From Planctomycetaceae bacterium (GTDB lineage Bacteria > Planctomycetota > Planctomycetia > Pirellulales > Thermoguttaceae), in assembly GCA_004556055.1 (NCBI GenBank), contig SFIW01000035.1:1-54523 (forward strand): a stretch of DNA of 54,523 bases. The letters are read 5' to 3'. Made by a program: the position numbers and the translations under genes. Positions 30,870 to 39,235 of this stretch are shown in pieces. Under the pieces are notes generated by a model that saw only the letters and a program-made list of their open reading frames with translations, was not told the origin of the DNA and made no database searches. Within the stretch, counting starts at the first letter, position 1. Every line of letters starts with the position of its first letter.

Positions 30870-31478
30870 TCATTCGGCGACAGGCGTATGCGTCAAGATC
30901 TTGTCGACGAGACCGTAGGCGAGCGCTTCTTCCGCGTTGAGGTAGAAGTCGCGGTCGATATCCTTCGCGATCTGCTCGACAGTTTTGCCCGTGCTTTCCG
31001 CGAGGATTTCGTTGAGCGTTTGGCGATCCTTCAGGATTTCGTTCGCCTGGATCTCGATGTCGGAGACTTGACCGCCGACTCCGCCCCACGGCTGATGGAT
31101 CATGACTTTGCAGTGCGGCAAAGCGTGGCGCTTGCCCTTCGTTCCCCCCGCGAGAAGAATCGCGCCGCCGCTTGCGGCCAATCCGACGCAATAGGTGGCG
31201 ACGGGACACGAGAGGAGTTTCATCGTGTCGTAGATCGCCAGCATGGAAGAAACGCTTCCGCCGGGCGAGTTAATATAAAAGTGAATTTCCTTCCGGCGAT
31301 TAACGCTTTGCAGATAGAGGAGCTTCATCACCAGATCGTTCGCCGACAGGTTATTGATCTCTCCCTGCAGGAAGACGATGCGGTTGTCGAGGAGGAGATC
31401 CCCGATACCCATCGTGCGTTGACGCTGATAATCTTGATAGCCGGCGTTCATGGAGCCCGTAGGCGCTTCGTATCTCAT
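30870..31478 (-). CDS. clpP: ATP-dependent Clp protease proteolytic subunit (copy 1)
   Basis: 202 residues from ATG 31478; a TTG at 31517 in the same frame would add 13 residues but has no ribosome site. Catalytic Ser is in GLAASGGA (Gly replaces the usual Met next to it), His in VMIHQP and Asp in KDIDRDFYL. The N-terminal region YQDYQRQRTMGIGDLLLDNR resembles ClpP1/ClpP3-type paralogues. It leads the clpP-clpP pair. The missing Met beside the Ser could change specificity or activity relative to copy 2; this is inference. Confidence 0.92.
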   Translation of the reverse strand: MRYEAPTGSMNAGYQDYQRQRTMGIGDLLLDNRIVFLQGEINNLSANDLVMKLLYLQSVNRRKEIHFYINSPGGSVSSMLAIYDTMKLLSCPVATYCVGLAASGGAILLAGGTKGKRHALPHCKVMIHQPWGGVGGQVSDIEIQANEILKDRQTLNEILAESTGKTVEQIAKDIDRDFYLNAEEALAYGLVDKILTHTPVAE

Positions 31479-31584
31479 AGGCTTTCTATCGAAGTAAGGA
31501 GTGAAAGCGACGCGCAAGGAGCGAGTCGCGGCGCGCGCCGCGTTCCTTGAGCAGTTCTATCTCAAGAGATGCAAACGCGGCGCC

Positions 31585-31614
31585 AAAAAGAGAAGCCGCC
31601 GCGTTTCCGCGGCG
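31585..31614 (-). terminator. Intrinsic terminator after the acyl-CoA synthetase gene
   Basis: On the minus strand CGCCGCG-GAAA-CGCGGCG forms a seven-base stem with a GNRA tetraloop, followed by GCTTCTCTTTTT. Confidence 0.85.
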
Positions 31615-31679
31615 TCCCCTCGACGCGAGTAGGAAAAAGGGAGGGGGCCCCCGCTCGCGTCAAGTTCAAAAAGTTACGA

Positions 31680-33812
31680 TCACTTGACGCGGCGGAGCAT
31701 GATGCGCGCGTCGGCGACGGAGCAACCCTTGCCCGCTTCGTGAACGATGAGAGGATTGATATCGCATTCGGCGATTTCGGGGTGATTGACGAGCATCGTC
31801 GCGAAGCTCAAGAGGGTCGCTTCGAGTTTGGCGACGTCGCACTTGGGGGCGCCGCGGAAGCCGTCGAGCATCTTGAAGGTCTTGATCTGGCGAACCATGC
31901 GTTCGGCGGAGACCTTCTGCATGGGAGCGAGACGGAAGGCGACGTCCTTCCAGAGTTCCGCGTAGGTTCCGCCGTGACCGATCATGACGAGCGGACCGAA
32001 CTTCGCGTCGCGGTTGCAGCCGAGGATGACTTCGACGCCCTTTTCGGCCATCTGTTCGATGAGGATCGAATCGATCTTCGCGCCGGGAACGTTCTTTTCG
32101 ACGTTTTCGTAGATCTTCGCGTACGCGGCTTTCGCGGCTTCCGCGCCTTCCACGTTCAGGATAACCCCGCCCGCGTCGAACTTATGCTTGACGTCGTCGG
32201 ACATGACCTTCATGACGACCTTGGCGCCGATCTTTTCGACGATCGCGGCGGCTTCGTCCGCGCTCTTCGCCACGCCGCTCGCCAAGAGCGGAAGGTTGTA
32301 ACATTCGAAGATCGGGCGGCAGTCGGCCTGGGTGAGGTACTTCGAGTCGGCGTCGCCAAGGAAATCGGCGACGAGCTTCTTCGCTTTTTCGACGTCGCAT
32401 TCGGCGGCGTCCATATATTCGCGACCTTCAAGGTTGCGGAATTCGGCGAGTTTCACGTAGGCGCCGAGAGCCGCGACCGCCGCTTCGGGGAACGCGTAGT
32501 TCGGAATACCCTGAGAAACGAGGTTGTGAACGCCTTCCGCGACGGCGCTCGCGCCCATGAACGCGCAGACGACCGGCTTGCCGCACGCATGGATGACTTT
32601 CGGGATATCGCGACCGATGTTGTCGGTATCCGTCATCGATTGAGGGGTGAGGAGGATGAGTCCGAGGTCGACGTTCGGGTCGGCCATGATCGTTTCGGTC
32701 GCGGCCTGATAACGATCGCTATGCGCGTCGCCGAGGACGTCGACGGGGTTGCGCAGAGACGCGGCGGCGGGCATCGTTTCCTTGAGCTTCGCCTTCGTTT
32801 CGTCGGAGAGCTGCGCGAGTTTCAGACCGGCGTTGACCGCCGCGTCGGTCGCCATGACGCCAGGGCCGCCCGCGTTCGTGATGATCGCGAGGTTCTTCCC
32901 CTTAGGAAGGGGCTGCGTCGTATAGAGCGCGGCGCGGTCGAAGAGTTCGGAGATCGTGTCGACGCGCTGAGCGCCAGACTGCAAGAAGAGGGCGTTGTAA
33001 ACCGCGTCGGAGCCCGCGAGAGAACCGGTGTGGCTGCTGACCGCCTTGGCGCCTTCCGCGCTGCGACCGGACTTGAGGACGAGGACGACCTTCCCTTTTT
33101 CCCAGAAGAGTTTCGACGCGACTTCGATGAAGCCTTTGCCGCACGCGACGTCTTCGAGGTACATCGCGATCGCCTTCGTTTCGGGGTCGTCGGCGAGGTA
33201 TTCGAGGAGTTCGATTTCGTTGACGTCGGATTTATTTCCGAAGGAGATGAACTTGGAGAAGCCCATTTCGCGCGCTTCGGCGAAGTCGAGAACGGAGGTG
33301 CACAGAGCGCCGGACTGGGAGATGAACGCCAGATTGCCGGGCTTGCAGCTCTTCGCCGCGAAGCTACCGTTGAGGCCCGCTTTCGCGTTGATAAGGCCGA
33401 GACAGTTGGGGCCGACGAGAGGAATATTGGCTTCTTTCGCCTTGCGCGCCATTTCTTTCTCGATCGCGGCGCCTTCGGGGCCGATTTCTTTGAAGCCCGC
33501 GGAGATAATGACGATCGCCTTCACCTTCTTTTCGATCGCCTGATCGACGACGGAAGGAACGAATTTCGCGTTGACGAGGACGAGGACGAGGTCGACGTCG
33601 GCGGGAATTTCGGAAAGGGAGGTGTAAGCTTGAAGACCTTCGATCTCGCCGCCCTTAGGATTGACGGGATAGATCGCGCCTTTGTAGTCTTTGATCAGAT
33701 TGAGGAGTACGTCGTTGCCAACTCCGCCCTTTTTCGCCGACGCGCCGACGACGGCGACCGACTTAGGATTGAACATTACGTCAAACTTAGCAAATCGTTC
33801 TTGCGATAACAC
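31680..33812 (-). CDS. Acetate--CoA ligase (ADP-forming), fused alpha-beta subunits
   Basis: 710 residues, GTG start. It converts acyl-CoA, ADP and phosphate to acid, CoA and ATP, giving substrate-level ATP. The CoA-binding Rossmann domain is at 1-135 (SVAVVGASAKKGGVGND), and the succinyl-CoA ligase-like domains run to about 460 with the phosphohistidine in AVSSHTGSLAGSD (near 255). The C-terminal 230 residues are the ATP-grasp beta part (YNLPLLASGVAKSADEAAA, VILGCNRDAKFGPLVMIGHGG). The fused form is usual in bacteria, whereas many archaea have separate subunits. A fermentative or acetate-scavenging role is plausible. The opposite strand carries a 746-codon open frame, which I take as a codon-bias artefact. 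Confidence 0.92.
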   Translation of the reverse strand: MLSQERFAKFDVMFNPKSVAVVGASAKKGGVGNDVLLNLIKDYKGAIYPVNPKGGEIEGLQAYTSLSEIPADVDLVLVLVNAKFVPSVVDQAIEKKVKAIVIISAGFKEIGPEGAAIEKEMARKAKEANIPLVGPNCLGLINAKAGLNGSFAAKSCKPGNLAFISQSGALCTSVLDFAEAREMGFSKFISFGNKSDVNEIELLEYLADDPETKAIAMYLEDVACGKGFIEVASKLFWEKGKVVLVLKSGRSAEGAKAVSSHTGSLAGSDAVYNALFLQSGAQRVDTISELFDRAALYTTQPLPKGKNLAIITNAGGPGVMATDAAVNAGLKLAQLSDETKAKLKETMPAAASLRNPVDVLGDAHSDRYQAATETIMADPNVDLGLILLTPQSMTDTDNIGRDIPKVIHACGKPVVCAFMGASAVAEGVHNLVSQGIPNYAFPEAAVAALGAYVKLAEFRNLEGREYMDAAECDVEKAKKLVADFLGDADSKYLTQADCRPIFECYNLPLLASGVAKSADEAAAIVEKIGAKVVMKVMSDDVKHKFDAGGVILNVEGAEAAKAAYAKIYENVEKNVPGAKIDSILIEQMAEKGVEVILGCNRDAKFGPLVMIGHGGTYAELWKDVAFRLAPMQKVSAERMVRQIKTFKMLDGFRGAPKCDVAKLEATLLSFATMLVNHPEIAECDINPLIVHEAGKGCSVADARIMLRRVK

Positions 33813-34001
33813 GTATACGCCCTTTTCTATGAATCAGTGACTCGGAGGAGGCTAGGCTGGTCCGAGAAAACGACCGGAGCGGAGCAGACCGCGACCGGGG
33901 ACAAAATTTTTTTCATTATATAGCGTACGGTTTTTACGTCTACCGTCGCGCCGCGTTCCTTTCCTTCTTTGTACGCGCAAAAGAAGAAATATTTGCGAAA
34001 C

Positions 34002-35126
34002 TTACGATTTTTTCTCAAGAAGGGACTCGCGAATATATTCTCCGAGGCGCTTCATTCCTTCTTGGGTGGAGACGCGCGGGGTGAATCCGAGTTCGTTTCG
34101 CGCTCTGCTCGTGTCGTACCAATAGGATTTGGCGAGTTGGGTGGCGAGGAAGCGCGTCATGACCGGTTCTTTTTTCTTGTTGAAGATCGAATAGACTTTT
34201 TCCAGGACGGTTCCGACGCGCCAGGCCGTTTGGAAGGAGACGCTTTTCTCAACGGGGGCCTCTCCGGCGAGGGCGAGAATTTCGTCGATCCATCGCCAGC
34301 AGTTCAGGGGTTCTTCCTGCGCGATATAGTAGACCGAGCCTGGAACGGAGGATCCTGGAACGAGGGCGTCGCGCGCCTTTAGGTGCGCTTCGGCGCAGTT
34401 TTCGACGTAGATCGTCGCGAGGCGGTTTGTCCCGTCGCCGACTCGTGCGAGGGTTCCGGAGCGTTTGCGCTGAAGGAGGCGCGGGACGAGATGGCGGTCG
34501 CGCGGACCCCAGATGAGATGAGGGCGCAACGCGACGGTGAGAAGGGCGTCTTCGCGGAAAGGATCGCGCTTTTCGACGGGACGCGTCTTGAGGCGAGGGT
34601 TGAGAGAGCGGAAGTTTTTTTCGGAGAAATCGAGGCCGAGGAAGTCGTAGTCGTCGGTCCAGGGGGCGTAGTTTGCGGCGCGGACGAATTGTTCGGCGAC
34701 CGCCTTAGTCATCTGATACCATCCGAGGAATTGCGGAGCGTAGGGAACGCTTTCGTCGATCCCTTCCTGAGATTCGATCGTGTTGGCGACGCATTGGGTG
34801 CTGGTGTAGACGAGCTTTCGCACGCGCTGACGGAGACATGCGGCGACGATATTGCGAGCGCCGAGAATATTGGTGCGATAGTACGGCGCGGGATCCATAA
34901 CGACGCTGGGGTAAGCGGCGATGTGAAAGACGACGTCGCATCCGCGGACGGCGGCTTCGACGACTTCGAAATCGTCGAGACTTCCGAGACGTTCTTCGAC
35001 TCCGAGTTTTTTGAGGAGCGGGCTGGGATGGCGGTTGAGGCTCCGCGTTTCGCAACCTTCCGCGATCAATTGTTCGAGAAGGTACTGTCCAACAAATCCG
35101 CTGCCGCCGGTGACTAACGCTTTCAT
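34002..35126 (-). CDS. Extended short-chain dehydrogenase (3-beta-HSD/NAD-dependent epimerase type)
   Basis: 374 residues, ATG start with AGGAAG upstream. NAD(P)-binding motif TGGSGFVG lies at 7-14, the Asp/Asn-containing FHIAAY block near 70, the active-site Ser/Thr in YTSTQ and the YQMTKA (YxxxK) pair near residue 138. RPHLIWGPRD and the C-terminal GFTPRVSTQEGMKRL are typical of the 3-beta-hydroxysteroid dehydrogenase subgroup, which includes NAD-sugar epimerases, sterol enzymes and OleD-like reductases. The substrate cannot be told. It is followed on the same strand, after 189 bp of AT-rich sequence, by the acyl-CoA synthetase. Confidence 0.85.
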   Translation of the reverse strand: MKALVTGGSGFVGQYLLEQLIAEGCETRSLNRHPSPLLKKLGVEERLGSLDDFEVVEAAVRGCDVVFHIAAYPSVVMDPAPYYRTNILGARNIVAACLRQRVRKLVYTSTQCVANTIESQEGIDESVPYAPQFLGWYQMTKAVAEQFVRAANYAPWTDDYDFLGLDFSEKNFRSLNPRLKTRPVEKRDPFREDALLTVALRPHLIWGPRDRHLVPRLLQRKRSGTLARVGDGTNRLATIYVENCAEAHLKARDALVPGSSVPGSVYYIAQEEPLNCWRWIDEILALAGEAPVEKSVSFQTAWRVGTVLEKVYSIFNKKKEPVMTRFLATQLAKSYWYDTSRARNELGFTPRVSTQEGMKRLGEYIRESLLEKKS

Positions 35127-35165
35127 CGTCTTCCTATGGATCTTTTTAGTCGCGCTTACACAAAG

Positions 35166-36632
35166 CTATTGTGGGAAGGAGCCGAAATCGGCGGTTCCGT
35201 TCCCGTCCGAGTATTCTTCATAGCTGTCAAACTCTTCGAAGCCGCCGGGCGAACTTTCGTTCGCGAGGTTGCTGAAGAGCGTGAACTTGCTCAGCCAGGC
35301 AAGTTTTACGTCCCCGACCGGCCCGTTACGCTGTTTGGCGACGATAATTTCCGCGAGCCCTTTCAGGTTCTTTTCTTCCGCCTCTTCTTGCGTATGGTAA
35401 TATTCTTCGCGGTGTACGAACATCACGACGTCCGCGTCTTGTTCGATTGCCCCCGATTCGCGCAGGTGACTCAAGCGCGGACGGTTGTCCTTCATCATTT
35501 CCGTCATTCGGTTGAGCTGGGAGAGGCACACGACGGGAACGTTGAGTTCGCGCGCGAGCCCTTTGAGACGCCGCGCGATCTTCGCGACCTGTTCCTGACG
35601 CGAGTCGTACGTATTGTCCGGTTCGATCAACCCCAAATAGTCGATGATGATGAGGCCGAGCCCTTGCTGGCGTTTGAGTCTTCTTGCGACGGCTCCGATT
35701 TCGGCGACGGTGCGCGACGGCGTGTCGTCGATATAGAGGGGCGCGTCTCCCAGGAGGCCCGCCGCGCGCGTGAAGTTCGCCATATCCTTCTGGGAGAGGC
35801 GTCCGCGCAGGTTTGTTCCGGAGATGCGACCGCGCGCGCAGAGCATACGCAGCGCGAGTTCCGTCTTCGCCATTTCGAGGCTGAAGAAGAGAACCGGTTC
35901 GTGCTGTTCCACCGCCACGAAGTCGGCGATATTCGTCGCGAACGCCGTCTTACCCATTGACGGACGCGCCGCGATAATGATGAGCTCCGAACCGTGGAGT
36001 CCTCCGAGCATCGCGTCGAGGTCGATGAAACCCGTCGGCACCCCGTCGACTTCCCCTGCGGCGCGGCGATCGATGAGGTGGAAGACGTCTTTAATCAAAT
36101 TGCGCATCGGTTCGACGGAACCGGCGGCGCGTTGATCGTTGATCGCGAAGATTTGCTCTTCCGCGCGCGAGATTAGCTCTTTAGGCTGCACGTCGGGCGA
36201 GAACGCGTCGTTAATGATCTTGCCGCACGTGTCGATGAGTTGGCGGCGCGTCGCGTTCTGCTGGACGATCTTCGCGTAGTATTGGGCGTGCGCGGTGACT
36301 TGCACGCTCGTCATGAGTTCGGCTAGGTACGCTTCGCCGCCGACCTCTTCGAGTTCGTTATTCGCGCGCAGCTGCTCCACGAGGAGCGTCAGGTCGATTC
36401 CTTGCGACGCCGCGTGCATTTCAAGGAGCGCGCGATAAATACGGCGGTTTTTGTCGAGATAGAAGTCGTCGGGGCGCAGAAGCGTCGCGATATCGTCGCA
36501 AAGCGCAGGATCGAGCAAAATTGCCCCGATCACGCCGCGTTCCGCTTCTACGTTGCACGGCGACGGACGATCCGGGATCCCTCCGCCCCCTTCGGGAGAC
36601 GTCGCCGTCGGCTTCTTCGTCGTCTTTGCCAC
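35166..36632 (-). CDS. dnaB: Replicative DNA helicase DnaB
   Basis: 488 residues, GTG start with AGGAA upstream. It is the hexameric fork helicase. The N-terminal DnaG-interacting domain (about 25-130) begins after NVEAERGVIGAILLDP. The RecA-like domain has Walker A ARPSMGKTAFATN, LFFSLEMAKTELALRML, Walker B LIIIDYLGLI and LSQLNRM, and ends with the REYYH-containing loop 'EEYYHTQEE' near the C-terminus. No intein interrupts the Walker motifs, where they commonly occur in this gene. The acidic tail (EEFDSYEEYSDG) resembles SSB-like tips. Confidence 0.96.
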   Translation of the reverse strand: MAKTTKKPTATSPEGGGGIPDRPSPCNVEAERGVIGAILLDPALCDDIATLLRPDDFYLDKNRRIYRALLEMHAASQGIDLTLLVEQLRANNELEEVGGEAYLAELMTSVQVTAHAQYYAKIVQQNATRRQLIDTCGKIINDAFSPDVQPKELISRAEEQIFAINDQRAAGSVEPMRNLIKDVFHLIDRRAAGEVDGVPTGFIDLDAMLGGLHGSELIIIAARPSMGKTAFATNIADFVAVEQHEPVLFFSLEMAKTELALRMLCARGRISGTNLRGRLSQKDMANFTRAAGLLGDAPLYIDDTPSRTVAEIGAVARRLKRQQGLGLIIIDYLGLIEPDNTYDSRQEQVAKIARRLKGLARELNVPVVCLSQLNRMTEMMKDNRPRLSHLRESGAIEQDADVVMFVHREEYYHTQEEAEEKNLKGLAEIIVAKQRNGPVGDVKLAWLSKFTLFSNLANESSPGGFEEFDSYEEYSDGNGTADFGSFPQ

Positions 36633-36896
36633 TGTCTCTATGTTCCTACTATTCTAACGTAAAATATATTGATTTAAAGGGTTCGTAAACGGGCCCGATA
36701 ACCGGTCGGTCGTTTTTTACGCCTGACCTGAACTTTTCAAAAAACCGAAATAATCGTAATAAAATTTTTGACGCCATAGTAGAGCAAATCGAAAGGGATT
36801 CCGCCGTATGATTCTCAATCGCTTGTCAAATCGGGCGCCCCCACTTTTGGCGCGCGGAAAATAGGGGACAATTGGGGACGCAAGGAGAATCGCGAG
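36633..36896. other. Divergent intergenic region between dnaB and the ABC ATPase gene
   Basis: 264 bp containing A/T tracts near 36661-36680 and 36735-36775. The plus-strand gene has CAAGGAG as ribosome site. No confident promoter hexamer pair or structured RNA was found. Confidence 0.4.
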
Positions 36897-37715
36897 ATGA
36901 TAGAATTGAAAGACGTGAGCTATTATTACGATATGGGCAAAGCTCCCGCGCTCGAGGACGTGACGATCACGATCCCGAAGGGCGAGTTTGCGTCGATCGT
37001 CGGTCCCAACGGGGGAGGAAAATCGACGTTGATTAAACTTTTTTTAGGGCTTTTGGAGCCGACGCAGGGTAGCGTCAAGCTCTTCGGGGACGCGCCGCGC
37101 AAGACGCGCTATCGAGTAGGATACGCGCCCCAGCAAGCGCGCGTCGACTTCAAGTTTCCGATTAACGTGATGGACGTGGTCTTAGCGGGTCGTTTTGGCG
37201 CGTCGGGGGGCAAGACGCCGAGGTCTTTGGGACGTCGTCTCTTCGGACGTTTCACGAAGGAGGATCGCGAGAGGGCGATCGCGGCGCTCGACAAGATGGG
37301 CGTCGCGCACCTGCGCGGGAAGTCCTTCGGCGACCTCTCGGGGGGGCAGCGTCAGCGCGTTTTGATCGCGCGCGCGCTCGCGTCGGATCCTGAGCTTCTC
37401 GTCTTGGACGAGCCGACGAACAACGTGGATCCGTCGAGCGCGGAGAAGTTCTATTCGCTCCTTTCGGATTTGCATCAGAACGCGTCGATTTTGATGGCGT
37501 CGCACGACCTAGGGGTAGTCTCTCAGCTGGTGGACAGCGTGGTGTGCGTGAATCGTCATGTGCGGATTCATCCGACGTCGGAGTTTAACGGCGAGATGGT
37601 GAGGGAGTTGTACAACAGCGACGTGCGCTTGGTGCGTCACGACCATCGTTGCAGCGAGACGGGTCATACGCGCTGTGCGGACGAGGTATGCGCGCATGGG
37701 GAATGGCGCGACTGA
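36897..37715 (+). CDS. Metal-type ABC transporter ATP-binding protein with His/Cys-rich tail
   Basis: 272 residues. Walker A is GPNGGGKST, the Q-loop is GYAPQQ, the signature LSGGQRQR, Walker B LLVLDEPTNNVD, and the switch His is in MASHDLG. The Q-loop PQQARVDFKFPINVMDVVLAGR block is characteristic of the zinc/manganese (ZnuC/MntB-like) family. The C-terminal 30 residues are rich in metal ligands: HDHRC, GHTRC, DEVC, AHGE. No permease or metal-binding protein gene is adjacent; the next gene is ahcY. Zinc is the likeliest metal, by family, and the tail may act as a metal sensor, by inference. Confidence 0.85.
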   Translation: MIELKDVSYYYDMGKAPALEDVTITIPKGEFASIVGPNGGGKSTLIKLFLGLLEPTQGSVKLFGDAPRKTRYRVGYAPQQARVDFKFPINVMDVVLAGRFGASGGKTPRSLGRRLFGRFTKEDRERAIAALDKMGVAHLRGKSFGDLSGGQRQRVLIARALASDPELLVLDEPTNNVDPSSAEKFYSLLSDLHQNASILMASHDLGVVSQLVDSVVCVNRHVRIHPTSEFNGEMVRELYNSDVRLVRHDHRCSETGHTRCADEVCAHGEWRD

Positions 37716-37836
37716 AAATGATAGGTCGCCCCCTATGGCGTCGCGCCGGGCGCTTTATAATGAGGGGAGTAATTGACAGACGAAGGGCGCCGAATGGCGC
37801 GCGATAATAGAGAGCGTAAAGAAAGCGTTGAGAAAG

Positions 37837-39144
37837 ATGACAGAGAAGATTCCGTATAAAGTCGCGGATATGGGTTTGGCGGAGTGGGGACGCAAAGAGA
37901 TCATGCTCGCGGAGCATGAGATGCCGGGACTCATGGCGCTGCGCAAGAAGTATGGCCCGACGCAGCCGCTCAAGGGGGCGCGCATCGCCGGCAGCTTGCA
38001 TATGACGATTCAGACCGCGGTTCTGATTGAAACGTTGACCGCGCTTGGCGCCGAGGTGACGTGGGCGAGCTGCAACAAGTTCTCGACGCAGGATCACGCC
38101 GCCGCCGCGATTGCCGCGACGGGCGTTCCCGTCTACGCGTGGAAGGGGGAGACGGACGAAGAATACGACTGGTGTACGGCGCAGACCCTCTATTTTCCCG
38201 ACGGTCAGCCTCTGAACATGATCGTCGACGACGGCGGCGACTTGACGCATATGATCCATCAGCCCGAACACGCGGATATTATCGGCGGCGTGAAGGGAAT
38301 CTCGGAAGAGACGACGACGGGCGTTCATCGCCTTTATCAGATGCACGCGCGCGGCGAGTTGAAGATACCCGCGATCAACGTGAACGACAGCGTGACGAAG
38401 AGCAAGTTCGACAATCTTTACGGATGCCGCGAATCCCTAGCGGACGGGATTAAGCGCGCGACGGACGTGATGGTCGCGGGGAAGGTCGTGGTCGTCGCGG
38501 GTTACGGGGACGTCGGAAAAGGGTGCGCGCAGTCGATGCGCAGTTATGGGGCGCGCGTTTTGATAACGGAGATCGACCCGATCTGCGCGCTTCAGGCGGC
38601 GATGGAGGGCTACGAGGTCACGACGATGGAAGACGCGTGCGAGCGCGGAAATATCTTCGTGACGACGACCGGATGCTGCGACATTATCTCGGCGGAGCAT
38701 TGCGCGCGGATGAAGAACGACGCGATCGTGTGCAATATCGGTCACTTCGACTGCGAAATCGACGTCGCGGGTATCGAGAGCTATCCGGGGATTAAGAAGA
38801 CGCAGATCAAGCCCCTTGTGGATCGCTATACCTTCCCGAATGGGAAGAGCGTTATCTTGCTTGCGGAAGGGCGTCTTGTGAACCTTGGTTGCGCGACGGG
38901 ACATCCTTCGTTCGTGATGTCGAACTCCTTTACGAACCAGGTTTTGGCGCAGATCGCGCTCTGGACGGAGCCGGAAAACTATCCTCTTGGCGTCTATCGT
39001 TTGCCCAAGAAGCTCGACGAAGAGGTCGCGCGTCTCCACCTGGAGCAGCTTGGCGTGAAGTTGTCGACGCTGACGCAGAAGCAGGCGGACTATCTCGGCG
39101 TGCCCGTCGAAGGGCCCTTCAAGCCGGAATTTTACCGATACTAA
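37837..39144 (+). CDS. ahcY: Adenosylhomocysteinase
   Basis: 435 residues from ATG 37837; a TTG nine bases earlier in frame is less likely. It hydrolyses S-adenosylhomocysteine to adenosine and homocysteine, completing the SAM methyl cycle. Signatures are SLHMTIQTAVLIETL, VTWASCNKFSTQDHAAAA, the DDGGDLTHM region, NDSVTKSKFDNLYGCRESL and the NAD site VVAGYGDVGKG. The C-terminus EGPFKPEFYRY carries the conserved Lys and Tyr that reach the neighbouring subunit's NAD. I looked for a SAH riboswitch in the 121-bp upstream gap and could not identify one. Confidence 0.96.
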   Translation: MTEKIPYKVADMGLAEWGRKEIMLAEHEMPGLMALRKKYGPTQPLKGARIAGSLHMTIQTAVLIETLTALGAEVTWASCNKFSTQDHAAAAIAATGVPVYAWKGETDEEYDWCTAQTLYFPDGQPLNMIVDDGGDLTHMIHQPEHADIIGGVKGISEETTTGVHRLYQMHARGELKIPAINVNDSVTKSKFDNLYGCRESLADGIKRATDVMVAGKVVVVAGYGDVGKGCAQSMRSYGARVLITEIDPICALQAAMEGYEVTTMEDACERGNIFVTTTGCCDIISAEHCARMKNDAIVCNIGHFDCEIDVAGIESYPGIKKTQIKPLVDRYTFPNGKSVILLAEGRLVNLGCATGHPSFVMSNSFTNQVLAQIALWTEPENYPLGVYRLPKKLDEEVARLHLEQLGVKLSTLTQKQADYLGVPVEGPFKPEFYRY

Positions 39145-39235
39145 GCGCGGAGGACGCCTTGACGCGTCCCCCCGTTTTTGAGAATATATATCGCGAATTA
39201 CAGCAATAGTTTACCTCGATTTTAGGAGACTTATC

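Noticed and set aside
31569..33809. 746-codon open frame opposite the acyl-CoA synthetase gene, and other long antisense frames (for example opposite drmA, the DUF1015 gene and the DUF4832 gene)
   Set aside because: They are mirror images of real genes and arise because the sense frames avoid TTA, CTA and TCA codons. None has a family match or ribosome site, and their composition is Arg/Asp/Val-rich and repetitive.
37716..37836. Possible SAH riboswitch before ahcY
   Set aside because: Two short GC-rich inverted segments are present but I could not align the conserved core of known SAH riboswitches.
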